A stretch of DNA of 27,830 nucleotides from a bacterium (GCA_037147175.1 JBAWVS010000030.1:1-27830), one strand, 5' to 3'; positions 1 through 7,903 are shown, numbered from the stretch's first letter. A program made the numbers and translations. The notes: generated from the sequence alone by a model not told the origin.

Positions 1-20
1 TGCATAGGATAGTAACTTAA

Positions 21-185
21 AAAAATTCTGACTGGACATCGGGGCATGATATAAACGGAACCCAGCCAAGGGATTTGACAGTTGGAAAATTATTCAAAAT
101 CAGAACTTTAGATTGGGAGGAACAAAGAAGGCTATTGCAATTTGAAAAGTCACCACGAAAAACGCAGACAGAGAATTTTGCTTAA
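21..185 (+). other. Open-frame remnant without a start codon
   Basis: Frame 3 is open from just after a TAA at 18-20 to a TAA at 183-185. It encodes a plausible-looking peptide containing GHDINGTQPRDLTVGK and then RTLDWEEQRRLLQF, but has no ATG, GTG or TTG start with a ribosome site. All three plus frames carry a stop within the first 20 bases, so it is not simply the tail of a gene entering from the left. The minus strand is also open across most of the same stretch, again without a start. The composition is richer in G+C than the flanking spacer. It could be a decayed gene fragment or a structured RNA. I do not recognise a family. Confidence 0.2.
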
Positions 186-243
186 ATTCTCCATAAAATC
201 AGCCACAAATTCTCCCAACTCAATTCTCTTTATCGAAATCGCA

Positions 244-276
244 ACAAAAAACCCCGCTAACAGTGGGGTTTTTTGT
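244..276. terminator. Bidirectional intrinsic terminator hairpin downstream of tRNA-Gln
   Basis: Arms 244-255 (ACAAAAAACCCC) and 265-276 (GGGGTTTTTTGT) are perfectly complementary. The intervening bases can extend the stem to a three-base loop. The A-run on one side and the T-run on the other make it usable in both directions. On the minus strand it lies about 40 bases past the 3' end of tRNA-Gln, which suits termination of that transcript. On the plus strand it would end anything transcribed from the remnant at the left edge. Confidence 0.75.
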
Positions 277-314
277 AATAAAAGAAACTTGTTCTCTTTC
301 TATGGACTAAGATA

Positions 315-386
315 CTGGGGCGGGAGGATTCGAACCTACGGATGCCGGTACCAAAAACCGGTGCCTTACCACTTGGCGACGCCCCA
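315..386 (-). tRNA. tRNA-Gln (anticodon UUG)
   Basis: Read on the minus strand, this 72-base segment folds as a cloverleaf. The acceptor stem is TGGGGCG/CGCCCCA with discriminator G. The anticodon stem is CCGGT/ACCGG around the loop TTTTGGT, giving anticodon TTG for CAA glutamine codons. The T-loop is GGTTCGAATCC. The 3' CCA is not encoded and must be added after transcription. The gene stands alone, with a promoter about 30-55 bases upstream and a terminator downstream, so it is probably a single-gene transcript. Confidence 0.95.
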
Positions 387-413
387 ACAATATTTGATTG
401 ATGGCTTTATTAT

Positions 414-443
414 ATTCTATTAGACCCGAGGCTTTTCTGTCAA
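414..443 (-). promoter_or_regulatory. Sigma-70 promoter for tRNA-Gln
   Basis: On the minus strand a perfect -35 TTGACA (438-443) is followed after 18 bases by -10 TAGAAT (414-419, five of six matches). Initiation would fall near 405, about 20 bases before the mature tRNA end. Confidence 0.65.
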
Positions 444-518
444 GGGTCTTCAACATTAATTTTTTAAAAAAAATATTATGTATGATATATTACACAAAAC
501 CTTATCGGGTTGGAACTC

Positions 519-546
519 TTGAATTTCTTGATTTTTAAAGTATACT
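519..546 (+). promoter_or_regulatory. Candidate promoter of nadB
   Basis: -35-like TTGAAT (519-524), a 16-base spacer, then -10 TATACT (541-546, five of six). It leaves a leader of about 30 bases before the nadB ATG at 583. No NadR/NiaR-type operator was recognised. Confidence 0.45.
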
Positions 547-582
547 TCTAACTTAATAAACCTAATAAAAGAAGAAATTAAA

Positions 583-2217
583 ATGAAATTTTCTACTAAA
601 TCAGTTGTAATAATAGGAAGCGGAATTGCAGGATTGTATTCTGCAATAAAACTCTCTGAAAAAACGGATAAAGAAATTCTTCTTGTTACAAAAGCAAATC
701 TTAGAGAAAGTAATTCCCGCTACGCACAGGGTGGAATTGTAGGGATTTTGCCCGAGAATTTAAAGGATTCTGTTGATCTTCATGTTCAGGATACGGTTGA
801 TGCGGGAGCAGGTCTTACGGATTTAGAAGTGGCGAGGTTTATTTCCGAAAAGAGTTGGGAAGCCATAGATGATTTGATAAAATACGGTGTTGAGTTTGAT
901 AAAAATAAAGAAAATAAAATCGAATTAACGCTTGAAGCCGCTCACAGTGTAAATAGAATTTTGCATTCCGGTGGCGATGCCACAGGAAAGAGCATTGAGC
1001 TTGCACTTTCCGACAAAGCAGAAAATACCCAAAATATAACGATTTATCAGGGAACACAGGCTGTAGACCTTTTAATTGATTCTGATAAAAAATGCCGCGG
1101 TGTCATACTGTATAATTCAAAAAACGGTGAATATGAAATTGTTTACTCTTCTGTTGTTGTTATTGCAACCGGCGGCGCGGGGCAGGTTTACAGTAATACA
1201 ACAAATCCCGAAATAGCAACCGGTGACGGGATTTCTCTTGCTTACAGGGCAAGAGCTGTTATGCAGGACATGGAGTTTGTTCAGTTCCACCCTACAGCAT
1301 TAAATGTTGAAGAAAACGGTTCGAGGTTTTTGATTTCCGAGTCTGTAAGGGGAGAAGGTGCAAGGCTTAAAAACGCTGACGGAGAATTTTTTACTCAAAA
1401 TTACGATAAAAGAGGAGATTTAGCGCCTCGAGATGTTGTAACCCGTGCAATTTTCTTTGAAATGCAAGAAAAAGGCTATTCTAATGTACTTCTTGATACT
1501 TCTTATATCCCGAAAGAAAAGCTTATTGAAAGATTTCCGAATATTATAAGAGTTTGCAAAGAGAACAATATTGATATTCTGGAGAACCCTATCCCTGTTT
1601 CGCCTGCGGCTCATTACCTAATGGGTGGAATTAAAATATCAATGGGCGGAAAAACTTCAATTCCGGGGCTTTTTGCTGTTGGGGAAGCAAGTTGTTCTTC
1701 TTTTCACGGAGCAAACAGGCTTGCAAGCAATTCGTTACTCGAATGTGTTGTTGTGGCCGGAGAAATGGTAAAACAACTTTCGGAGCAAACTCTTGAGATT
1801 GAGTTGACGCATGATTGCAAAATAAATTGTCTTATTTCACAGTATGAAAAACAATTTTTTGATTATAAGCCTGATATTTCAGTTTTTACGAAAAAACTTA
1901 AAGAAACAATGTGGAATAATGCAGGAATTGTGAGGAACGAAAAAGCTCTTACACAGGCTTTAAAAGAGATTAATGAGTTAAAGCTCGAGTTTAATCAGGA
2001 ATATAAATGCAGAAATATTGACGAATACGAATTCAGAAGTCTTTTAACAGTGGCAGGGTTGATAGTTAAATCTGCAATAGCAAGAAAAGAAAGCAGGGGA
2101 GCGCACTTTAGAGAAGATTATACTGAAACTTCACAAAATGCTTATCATAGTTATATTTCTAAAGAAATGTATGAAGTAACAATGAAGTGTTGTAATCAAA
2201 GTCAAAAAGGATGCTAA
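583..2217 (+). CDS. nadB: L-aspartate oxidase
   Basis: FAD-dependent oxidation of L-aspartate to iminoaspartate, the first step of de novo NAD synthesis in the cytoplasm. The 544 residues are the usual NadB length. An FAD-binding GSGIAG loop sits at residues 12-17, followed by the family segment SRYAQGG and the HSGGDATGKS segment. The FHPTA active-site stretch, GEGARL, LAPRDVVTRAI, and the C-terminal FAD-contact blocks HYLMGGI and GLFAVGEAS...HGANRLASNSLLE are all present. These separate it from fumarate reductase or succinate dehydrogenase only by similarity to NadB overall. The context (nadC follows after 3 bases) supports NadB strongly. The extreme C-terminus has three cysteines (CC...C), an uncommon tail. 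The ribosome site (GAAG) is weak. nadA, the quinolinate synthase needed between the two steps, is not in this window. Confidence 0.95.
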   Translation: MKFSTKSVVIIGSGIAGLYSAIKLSEKTDKEILLVTKANLRESNSRYAQGGIVGILPENLKDSVDLHVQDTVDAGAGLTDLEVARFISEKSWEAIDDLIKYGVEFDKNKENKIELTLEAAHSVNRILHSGGDATGKSIELALSDKAENTQNITIYQGTQAVDLLIDSDKKCRGVILYNSKNGEYEIVYSSVVVIATGGAGQVYSNTTNPEIATGDGISLAYRARAVMQDMEFVQFHPTALNVEENGSRFLISESVRGEGARLKNADGEFFTQNYDKRGDLAPRDVVTRAIFFEMQEKGYSNVLLDTSYIPKEKLIERFPNIIRVCKENNIDILENPIPVSPAAHYLMGGIKISMGGKTSIPGLFAVGEASCSSFHGANRLASNSLLECVVVAGEMVKQLSEQTLEIELTHDCKINCLISQYEKQFFDYKPDISVFTKKLKETMWNNAGIVRNEKALTQALKEINELKLEFNQEYKCRNIDEYEFRSLLTVAGLIVKSAIARKESRGAHFREDYTETSQNAYHSYISKEMYEVTMKCCNQSQKGC

Positions 2218-2220
2218 TTA

Positions 2221-3057
2221 ATGATTTCTCTGGATAATTTTGTTGTTTATGACCTTGTAAGACAGGCTCTCAAAGAAGATATAGGACATGGGGATTTAAC
2301 CACGAATTCTTTTATCAGTTCTGACAAAATCATTGAAGCAAAATTTAATTCCAGAGAAGAAGGCGTTTTAGCAGGTTTGCCAGTTGTAAAAAGTATCTTC
2401 AAAATGCTTGATGAAAATATTGAATTTACTTCTATTTTAAATGACGGGGATAAAATAGTTAAAGGGCAGGATATAGCTGTTGTAAAAGGCAAAGCACGAG
2501 CTATTCTCACAGGAGAAAGAGTTGCTTTGAATTTTATTCAGAGAATGAGTGCGATTGCCACAAAGACAAATCAGTTTCAGGAAGCTATAAAACCATATAA
2601 AGCAAAAATTTCTGATACAAGAAAAAGCTGCCCGAATTTCAGGATTTTTGAGAAGTATTCGGTTAAGGCAGGCGGAGGGTTTCCTCATAGATTCGGATTG
2701 TATGATGCGGTAATGATTAAAGATAATCATATAAAAGCAGCAGGAAGCATAAAAGAGGCCGTTAAAACCGCAAAACAAAACGTTCCGCACACAATAAAAA
2801 TTGAAGTAGAAACAGAAAATTTTGCTCAAATTATAGAAGCTGTTGATTCGGGCGCGGATATTATTATGTTTGATAATATGTCTGTCGAAGAAATGAAAAA
2901 AGGGGTGGAATTTGTTAATGGGAGGTCTATAACAGAAGCAAGCGGGACTATTAATTTAGAAACAATAAATTTAATAGCATCGTCAGGAGTAGATTATATT
3001 TCTACCAGTGCAATTACTGCAAAAGCAGGAATTCTTGATATAGGACTTGATGTATAA
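2221..3057 (+). CDS. nadC: Nicotinate-nucleotide pyrophosphorylase (quinolinate phosphoribosyltransferase)
   Basis: Converts quinolinate plus PRPP to nicotinate mononucleotide, CO2 and pyrophosphate. The 278 residues match the family. Visible blocks are the N-terminal ALKEDIGHGDLTT, then TGERVALNFIQRMS. The substrate-binding SDTRKSCPNFR lies near residue 131, GGGFPHRFGLYDAVMIKDNH follows at about 150, KIEVETE near 195, and the barrel-end segments MFDNMS and EASGTINLE come last. The usual TRKTTPG is varied to TRKSCPN, a mild departure, while the Arg, His and Lys residues of the family are kept. It starts 3 bases after the nadB stop, so the two are almost certainly co-transcribed and translationally coupled. 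Confidence 0.95.
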   Translation: MISLDNFVVYDLVRQALKEDIGHGDLTTNSFISSDKIIEAKFNSREEGVLAGLPVVKSIFKMLDENIEFTSILNDGDKIVKGQDIAVVKGKARAILTGERVALNFIQRMSAIATKTNQFQEAIKPYKAKISDTRKSCPNFRIFEKYSVKAGGGFPHRFGLYDAVMIKDNHIKAAGSIKEAVKTAKQNVPHTIKIEVETENFAQIIEAVDSGADIIMFDNMSVEEMKKGVEFVNGRSITEASGTINLETINLIASSGVDYISTSAITAKAGILDIGLDV

Positions 3058-3108
3058 GCTGAAAATATAATACAATCTTAAATAGAGTTTACTTTGGGGA
3101 GATTAATT

Positions 3109-3678
3109 TTGTTCGATTTATCTAATATTTTTACTGTTTTGCCGGAATTTTTTGTGCGGAAAATCTGGAAAAACATTAATATATGGCGTTATGTAGTTGC
3201 ATTATTAATCTTGCAGTCGTTTTTTTGTAAAAAAAATATAAGATTTTTAAATCCAAATGAAAGAAAAAAAGAAAAAGATAAAAACGTTTTTGTAAATTCA
3301 GATTTGATAATAACAGAAGCTTTTTTTAAAGAATTTTTGATTGAATTATCCATAAATGAGACTTTTCATAAATCAAAATATGAAAAAATAAAAGATTTTT
3401 GTAATTATTTTGAGCAGAAAGAAAATAATTATTCAAATAATCTGCTTAAGGAGTTAGCTCAAGATTTTTGTGTTACTTTAGCTGATTTATTAAAATTTCT
3501 TGACGAACATTTTTTCGAAATTCATATTCCTGAAGTGTATAGATTGTACCCTGACTTAAAGAATGACCAGAATTTTAATTATAGTTCTTTTCAGGAACAG
3601 CTTTACAGATTGTGCAAGAAAGCCGAGCATTCCTATTCTGATTATTTATTAACCCTAAAAGCAAAACTTTCTGTTTAA
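3109..3678 (+). CDS. Hypothetical protein, lineage-specific
   Basis: I do not recognise this 189-residue protein. I place the start at the TTG at 3109 because GGGGAG (3096-3101) lies 7 bases upstream. An upstream in-frame TTG at 3094 overlaps that ribosome site and is less likely. The N-terminus carries a hydrophobic stretch (about residues 26-40, YVVALLILQSFF) that could be a membrane anchor. It is followed by a Lys-rich linker and a probably alpha-helical remainder rich in Phe, Leu, Lys and Glu, with no cysteine motif or catalytic signature. It lies between nadC (51 bases) and pheA (94 bases) on the same strand and may share their transcript. A TATAAT-like box near 3067 has no good -35 partner. 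Confidence 0.6.
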   Translation: MFDLSNIFTVLPEFFVRKIWKNINIWRYVVALLILQSFFCKKNIRFLNPNERKKEKDKNVFVNSDLIITEAFFKEFLIELSINETFHKSKYEKIKDFCNYFEQKENNYSNNLLKELAQDFCVTLADLLKFLDEHFFEIHIPEVYRLYPDLKNDQNFNYSSFQEQLYRLCKKAEHSYSDYLLTLKAKLSV

Positions 3679-3772
3679 AAATTTTATTCAGAATTTTTGT
3701 TTTCTATAAAATCTTATTATTACTCGATTTCACCACTTAAAAAATCGAAAATAACTTTGAGAGAGGCTATAA

Positions 3773-4636
3773 TTGACAAAAAATACACAAATTCAAAACG
3801 TTATATACCTTGGACCTGCAGGTTCATATACAGAAATTGCTGCTGAAAGTTTAATTGCCGATTCGAATTATAAAGATTTTAATAAAACGTTGAAATCTTC
3901 AATATTACAGGTTATAGAAGCTGTTGATAATAACAAAGGAAATATAGGCGTTGTCCCGATTGAAAATTCTATTGAAGGTATAGTCAGAGAAACACTGGAT
4001 AATCTTGCCAGAACGACTTCAAGAGTTATGATTACCGGCGAAATTGTTGTTCCTATTTCGCATTGTTTGATAAGTAAGTCTGAAAATGCTTCAAAAATTG
4101 ATAAAATTATTTCCAAGCCGGAAGCAATTGCTCAGTGCCGGTATTTTATAGACGCTAATTTAAAAGACAGTGTAGCAAAAATTTCTGCGACAAGCACCTC
4201 AGAAGCCGTAAGGCAGCTTGTAGATCTTCCTGAAAATTATGCAGCTATAGGAACTTTCAAAGCGGCAGAAATTTATGGATTAAAAGTAATCGCAAAAAAA
4301 ATTAACGATGAAAAAGATAATTTAACACGCTTTGTTTCGCTCGGCTCAAAAGTTCCTGCGAGAACAGGAAATGATAAAACTTCCATCGCTTTTTCCGCGT
4401 GTAATCAACCAGGTTCTCTTGTTGATATCCTTGCTGTGTTTAAGGAAAATAATTTGAATCTTTCTTACATTGAATCAAGGCCTTCAAAAAAAGTTTTCGG
4501 AGATTACACCTTCTTTATTGATTTTGAAGGACATATTGATGATCCTGAAGTGCAGAAAACTATAGGTAAAATTGCTCCGTTTATGAATTTTTACAGGTTT
4601 TTAGGTTCGTATCCTAAAAATTCTTTGTCTTCCTGA
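3773..4636 (+). CDS. pheA: Prephenate dehydratase with C-terminal ACT domain
   Basis: Converts prephenate to phenylpyruvate, committing chorismate to phenylalanine. The 287 residues fit the monofunctional bacterial enzyme; no chorismate mutase domain is attached. The catalytic domain shows GPAGSYTE (14-21), VPIENSIEGIV (61-71) and the diagnostic T-R-F triad (185-187) within DNLTRFV. A phenylalanine-sensing ACT domain runs from about 201 to 283. Its QPGSL and ESRP (234-237) motifs form the allosteric Phe site, so feedback inhibition by phenylalanine is expected from the family. The start is TTG at 3773, supported by GAGAGG (3761-3766) six bases upstream; no nearby in-frame ATG fits better. It ends 4 bases before the stop of the convergent gene. 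Confidence 0.95.
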   Translation: MTKNTQIQNVIYLGPAGSYTEIAAESLIADSNYKDFNKTLKSSILQVIEAVDNNKGNIGVVPIENSIEGIVRETLDNLARTTSRVMITGEIVVPISHCLISKSENASKIDKIISKPEAIAQCRYFIDANLKDSVAKISATSTSEAVRQLVDLPENYAAIGTFKAAEIYGLKVIAKKINDEKDNLTRFVSLGSKVPARTGNDKTSIAFSACNQPGSLVDILAVFKENNLNLSYIESRPSKKVFGDYTFFIDFEGHIDDPEVQKTIGKIAPFMNFYRFLGSYPKNSLSS

Positions 4637-4640
4637 GCCT

Positions 4641-6548
4641 TTATACAGAGCCAAGCGTATTTTCTGCATTTTTAATTACGCTATCAGCTTTAGCCAGCGC
4701 ATCATCAACTTTTGCTTTCTTTTCAAGCTTTTCTTGTTGAATTTTACCTGTAGCTGTGTCTGAAGGGATATATTGCTGTTTTGTAACGGCTTCTTGAGGT
4801 AAATCAGGTTTTTTATCTTGTTTTAGGGGGTTTTCTTCTATAGGATTGGTATTGATTGGTTGTTTTATTTGGTTTTTTGCTGCAACAGTAATCATTCCGG
4901 CTTTATTTTGTGCAAGAGCTTTCTTCAAAGCTTCGGTGCTTGAGTTTTCTGTATTTTCTGTGTTACCTTTTTCTTCTTCGGCTTTTTCTTTTGCAAGAAG
5001 AGCATTAGGTTTGCCAAAAATACTGTGGGATATAAATCTTAAAATCTTATCCGTAAGAGGAGTTAACGCAAACATAAATAAGCCAAATCTGCCAATTCCG
5101 CCGAAAAAGCCTTTAATCGGGTTAAATATTTTTCTTAGAAGTGTTGTTGCTTTTTTAGGATAAAGCCCTGTTCCCATTAAATCACCGGCCCACCTGAAAG
5201 GTGCTTTAATTGCTTTGCTTATTAAATTTGTTCCTTTAAGGTTTTTCAGGCTGCCGATACCTTTAAACATGAATGTTCCTAAAGGCATCCACATCAGCCA
5301 ACTTCCAAGGTCAGAGATAACACCGTGGGCAAGAGTGCTGACTTTTTCTTTTTTTGGTGCATCCCAGGTATCTTTGACAATTTTTCCCAGCAAATTAGCT
5401 GCAATGAAAAACATAAACGCAGCGCCGCCCAATTTCATTGCGCTGGAGGGATTTAGTTTAAGTTTTCCTATATCAAATCTAAGGAATGTGGTCATATTGT
5501 TATAAAGGGACATTATTGCTTTTGAAATTGCAGAATGCTCTTTTGTATAAAATTCTGCGCTGTTTTTAAGCATTTTGAATTTAGCGGAAGAATTCGCTCC
5601 TGCCAGTTTTTCAGCGTATTTATAAGCTACATCATAAAGTTTCCCACCATTTTTAACGCTTTGGGCGGCTTCTCTAAATTCATTAGGATTAATCATTTTT
5701 TCATAACGTTTAAAAAACTTTGCAGCGAATTGAGGATCATTTGCAGCTTTTTCTTCAAACCTTTTCAGAAATTTTTCTGCAGCTTCAGGATTTTCCAGAG
5801 AATGTTTAATTTTTTCTATAATTTTTGGAGGGGCTTCTTTAATTTTTATAGCTTCTTTAAGAAGTCTTTTGCTAGGATGTTGTCCAATAAATTTAAAAAA
5901 TTTATCAATAAAACCTGCTTGCTCAGGCTTTTTAACTAATTCAAAAAGTCTTATAAACTCTTCGGATTTATTTTTTCCTGCTAACTTAACAGCTTCTCTA
6001 ACAGCTGTTTTATCGTTAGTTAGTGTTTTTAAAATATTTCTAGAAGCCGTTGTATCAGGTTTTGTGATTTCAATAGCTTCATCCAGCATATCAGTTAATA
6101 TTTGAGTTCTGCCATGAACAAGCTGTCCTTTTGCCCAGCGTGGTGTTGCAGGTTTAGCCGTTATCAGTTGTTTTATAAAATTTGTTTCAGGTAAATTATT
6201 ATAAGCTTTTTTAAGTCCTTCAAATTTAGGCAATTTTTCTACAGAATTATCAATAAGATCAATTAGCTTGCCCAGAGGTGAATTTTTAAAATTTTCTCCG
6301 GCAGGAAGACGTTTAAGCAATCTATCTATAGCTAAAGCAGGAACAGCCCCGATTGCTATATTAACAGGCTCACCTATAAACCCTTTTGCCGTAGATACTA
6401 AAAGGTTATTATTAATGTCTTTTTTTACAGGGTCTAACCTTTTGTCATCATAGCTTATTGGCAGCCCTGTTTTGTTATCTCCATAACCGGGTTGGTTTTG
6501 AGGATAAGGCTGATTATATAAATATGTATTTGTATTTAAATCTGTCAT
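4641..6548 (-). CDS. Large hypothetical membrane-associated protein
   Basis: This 635-residue protein is unrecognised. The first ~30 residues are rich in Asn, Gln, Tyr and Pro. Residues ~60-365 look like consecutive amphipathic helices rich in Lys, Glu, Ala and Phe, with recurring short patterns such as NPEAAEKFLKRFEEKA and DPQFAAKFFKRYEKM, which resemble degenerate helical repeats. Three hydrophobic segments follow at about 368-388, 413-430 and 486-500, suggesting a membrane-embedded central domain. The C-terminal ~130 residues are charged, Gln/Lys/Glu-rich and probably disordered or coiled. There is no signal peptide. The start has GGTAAG directly before the ATG. It is convergent to pheA with no obvious terminator between them. 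The unusual architecture and lack of a known motif suggest a lineage-restricted cell-envelope or scaffold protein, but I assign no function. Confidence 0.75.
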   Translation of the reverse strand: MTDLNTNTYLYNQPYPQNQPGYGDNKTGLPISYDDKRLDPVKKDINNNLLVSTAKGFIGEPVNIAIGAVPALAIDRLLKRLPAGENFKNSPLGKLIDLIDNSVEKLPKFEGLKKAYNNLPETNFIKQLITAKPATPRWAKGQLVHGRTQILTDMLDEAIEITKPDTTASRNILKTLTNDKTAVREAVKLAGKNKSEEFIRLFELVKKPEQAGFIDKFFKFIGQHPSKRLLKEAIKIKEAPPKIIEKIKHSLENPEAAEKFLKRFEEKAANDPQFAAKFFKRYEKMINPNEFREAAQSVKNGGKLYDVAYKYAEKLAGANSSAKFKMLKNSAEFYTKEHSAISKAIMSLYNNMTTFLRFDIGKLKLNPSSAMKLGGAAFMFFIAANLLGKIVKDTWDAPKKEKVSTLAHGVISDLGSWLMWMPLGTFMFKGIGSLKNLKGTNLISKAIKAPFRWAGDLMGTGLYPKKATTLLRKIFNPIKGFFGGIGRFGLFMFALTPLTDKILRFISHSIFGKPNALLAKEKAEEEKGNTENTENSSTEALKKALAQNKAGMITVAAKNQIKQPINTNPIEENPLKQDKKPDLPQEAVTKQQYIPSDTATGKIQQEKLEKKAKVDDALAKADSVIKNAENTLGSV

Positions 6549-6663
6549 CTTACCAAAATCTTTCCCATAAATAGTCCTTAATTAATTAAAAACAACTTTG
6601 GGAAAGAAATTGCTTTTTTTTATGAAAAAACCGTATTTATATAAATTTATGTTAATTTTTTTC

Positions 6664-6859
6664 TATTTAACTCGAAATTGCCAATTAATTTTTTTTATTG
6701 TCATGTTGAGCAAAGCGAAACATCTGTCCTTTTTGGGTTTTAAGCTTAAATGCTTTTTTGGACAGATTCTTCGGACTAAAGCCCTCAGAATGACAATACC
6801 AATATTCATGTGGATTTCGACTATCCGGCAATTCACGTTAACTGGCAATTCGAGTTATT
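6664..6859. repeat. Nested inverted-repeat element (REP/MITE-like)
   Basis: Outer arms AACTCGAAATTGCCA (6669-6683) and TGGCAATTCGAGTT (6843-6856) are inverted copies differing by one inserted base. Inside them, ATTGTCAT (6697-6704) pairs with ATGACAAT (6790-6797), TGAG (6707-6710) with CTCA (6784-6787), and ATCTGTCC (6722-6729) with GGACAGAT (6760-6767). TTTAAGCTTAAA lies near the centre. Each inner half resembles the widespread dispersed repeat of the form GTCAT..TGAG...GAA.ATCT; a related copy lies at 25776-25803. No transposase is encoded. Two short open frames here are translations of the repeat. The rest of the gene-free stretch 6549-6970 holds only AT-rich spacer and the flagellin terminator. 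Confidence 0.7.
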
Positions 6860-6896
6860 TATTTTAAGGAAATAACAGAAATTTAGGGCATAAAAA

Positions 6897-6937
6897 CATA
6901 AAAAGACCAAAGAGGACGGAATTTCCGACCTCTTTGG
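6897..6937 (-). terminator. Rho-independent terminator of flagellin
   Basis: CCAAAGAGG (6907-6915) and CCTCTTTGG (6929-6937) form a 9-bp stem that continues inward through CGGAA/TTCCG. On the minus strand the stem is followed by a T-rich run (complement of the A-run near 6897-6904). It lies about 30 bases past the flagellin stop codon. Confidence 0.85.
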
Positions 6938-6970
6938 ATTGTTAACAGTCTAACTTTTAAGGATTTTATT

Positions 6971-7828
6971 TTAGATAAGAGATAATGCAACTTGAGGTGC
7001 TTGATTAGCTTGAGCTAACAATGTAGCGGAAGCCTGTTGCAGTATCTGGTTTTTTGTTAAAGAAGCAGCTTCTTTTGCAACATCTACGTCTCTGATTCTT
7101 GATTCGGATGCTGACATGTTTTCATACTTAACTGATAAGCTTTGAATAGCTGAATCTAACCTGTTTTGTATCGAACCGATTGTTGATCTTCTTGAGGATA
7201 CATCAGAAATTGCTTTGTCAATTGTATCAATGTAAGCAGATGCTGCTGAAGCAGTCGCAAGTGTTTGATCTGTTGTAATACTGATACCCAATCCTGATGC
7301 GGTAGCGTCACTAAGAGGGCTTGTGCCGTTAGCACTGCTTGCAACGTCAATAGCGTTTGTAGTAGATCCTGAATTTGCACCGATTTGGAAGTTAAGTTTT
7401 GTTTTACTTCCGTCTAATAAATTAATGGAATTGAATTTAGATCCTTTTGCAAGTCTTGTAATTTCATCTAAACGCTGTTTAACTTCTGATTGAATTGCTG
7501 TTCTTTCACTTGTTCCGTTTGTATCGTTTGACGCTTGAACAGAAAGATCTCTTATTCTTTGAAGGTTGTCTTGAATAATACCGAGATCGCCTTCTGCCGT
7601 TTGTAAGAGGTTAACGCCTGTTTGCGCGTTTTGAGAAGCTACCTGAGAGCCTCTTGCCTGTGATCTCAAGCTTTCGGAAATTGTTAAGCCTGCAGCATCG
7701 TCTGCAGCTTTGTTGATTCTGCTGCCTGTTGATAATCTTTGAAGTGATTTTCCAATTTCACCTGTTGCTGATGATAAACTTCTTTGAACTAAAATAGAGT
7801 TAACGTTTGTATTGACAACAATACTCAT
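6971..7828 (-). CDS. Flagellin (short, D0/D1 type)
   Basis: Major filament protein of the bacterial flagellum, exported unfolded through the flagellar type III system. The 285 residues contain the complete conserved N-terminal region (NTNVNSILVQRSL, LSTGSRINKAADDAAGLTIS, NAQTGVNLLQTAEGDL, LQRIRDLSVQASND) and C-terminal region (ENMSASESRIRDVDVAKE, LTKNQILQQASATLLAQANQ). Only a short Ser/Thr/Ala-rich centre (about residues 140-200) stands in place of the large variable outer domains, so the filament would be smooth and thin. The start has AAGGAG nine bases upstream. It is monocistronic, with a strong terminator behind it and rsmI divergent from it. I see no clear sigma-28 box (TAAA-N15-GCCGATAA) upstream; two palindromes occupy the leader region instead. 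The symbol could be fliC or hag, so I leave it blank. Confidence 0.95.
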   Translation of the reverse strand: MSIVVNTNVNSILVQRSLSSATGEIGKSLQRLSTGSRINKAADDAAGLTISESLRSQARGSQVASQNAQTGVNLLQTAEGDLGIIQDNLQRIRDLSVQASNDTNGTSERTAIQSEVKQRLDEITRLAKGSKFNSINLLDGSKTKLNFQIGANSGSTTNAIDVASSANGTSPLSDATASGLGISITTDQTLATASAASAYIDTIDKAISDVSSRRSTIGSIQNRLDSAIQSLSVKYENMSASESRIRDVDVAKEAASLTKNQILQQASATLLAQANQAPQVALSLI

Positions 7829-7873
7829 ACACAGATTCTCCTTATCTGAACTAACACATCCCTGATATAATTT

Positions 7874-7903
7874 GAAGCGCTTCTATTGTTTGGTATACCC
7901 AAA
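7874..7903. promoter_or_regulatory. Two palindromes upstream of flagellin
   Basis: GAAGCGCTTC (7874-7883) is a perfect 10-base palindrome. TTTGGTATACCCAAA (7889-7903) is a near-perfect one centred on GTATAC. Both lie 46-75 bases upstream of the flagellin ATG, in the spacer shared with rsmI. They are candidates for an operator or a 5'-UTR structure; no transcription factor is assigned. Confidence 0.35.

Noticed and set aside
142-423. 93-codon open frame across the tRNA gene
   Set aside because: It runs antisense through tRNA-Gln and the terminator hairpin, and its start is not an ATG with a ribosome site.
3094-3108. Upstream TTG start for the 189-residue protein
   Set aside because: It overlaps the GGGGAG ribosome site that serves the TTG at 3109.
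4846-6453. Several plus-strand open frames opposite the 635-residue gene
   Set aside because: They are antisense shadows with biased Phe/Ile/Leu composition and no ribosome sites.
6598-6867. Open frames of 89 and 61 codons in the flagellin-proximal spacer
   Set aside because: They are translations of the inverted-repeat element, on both strands.
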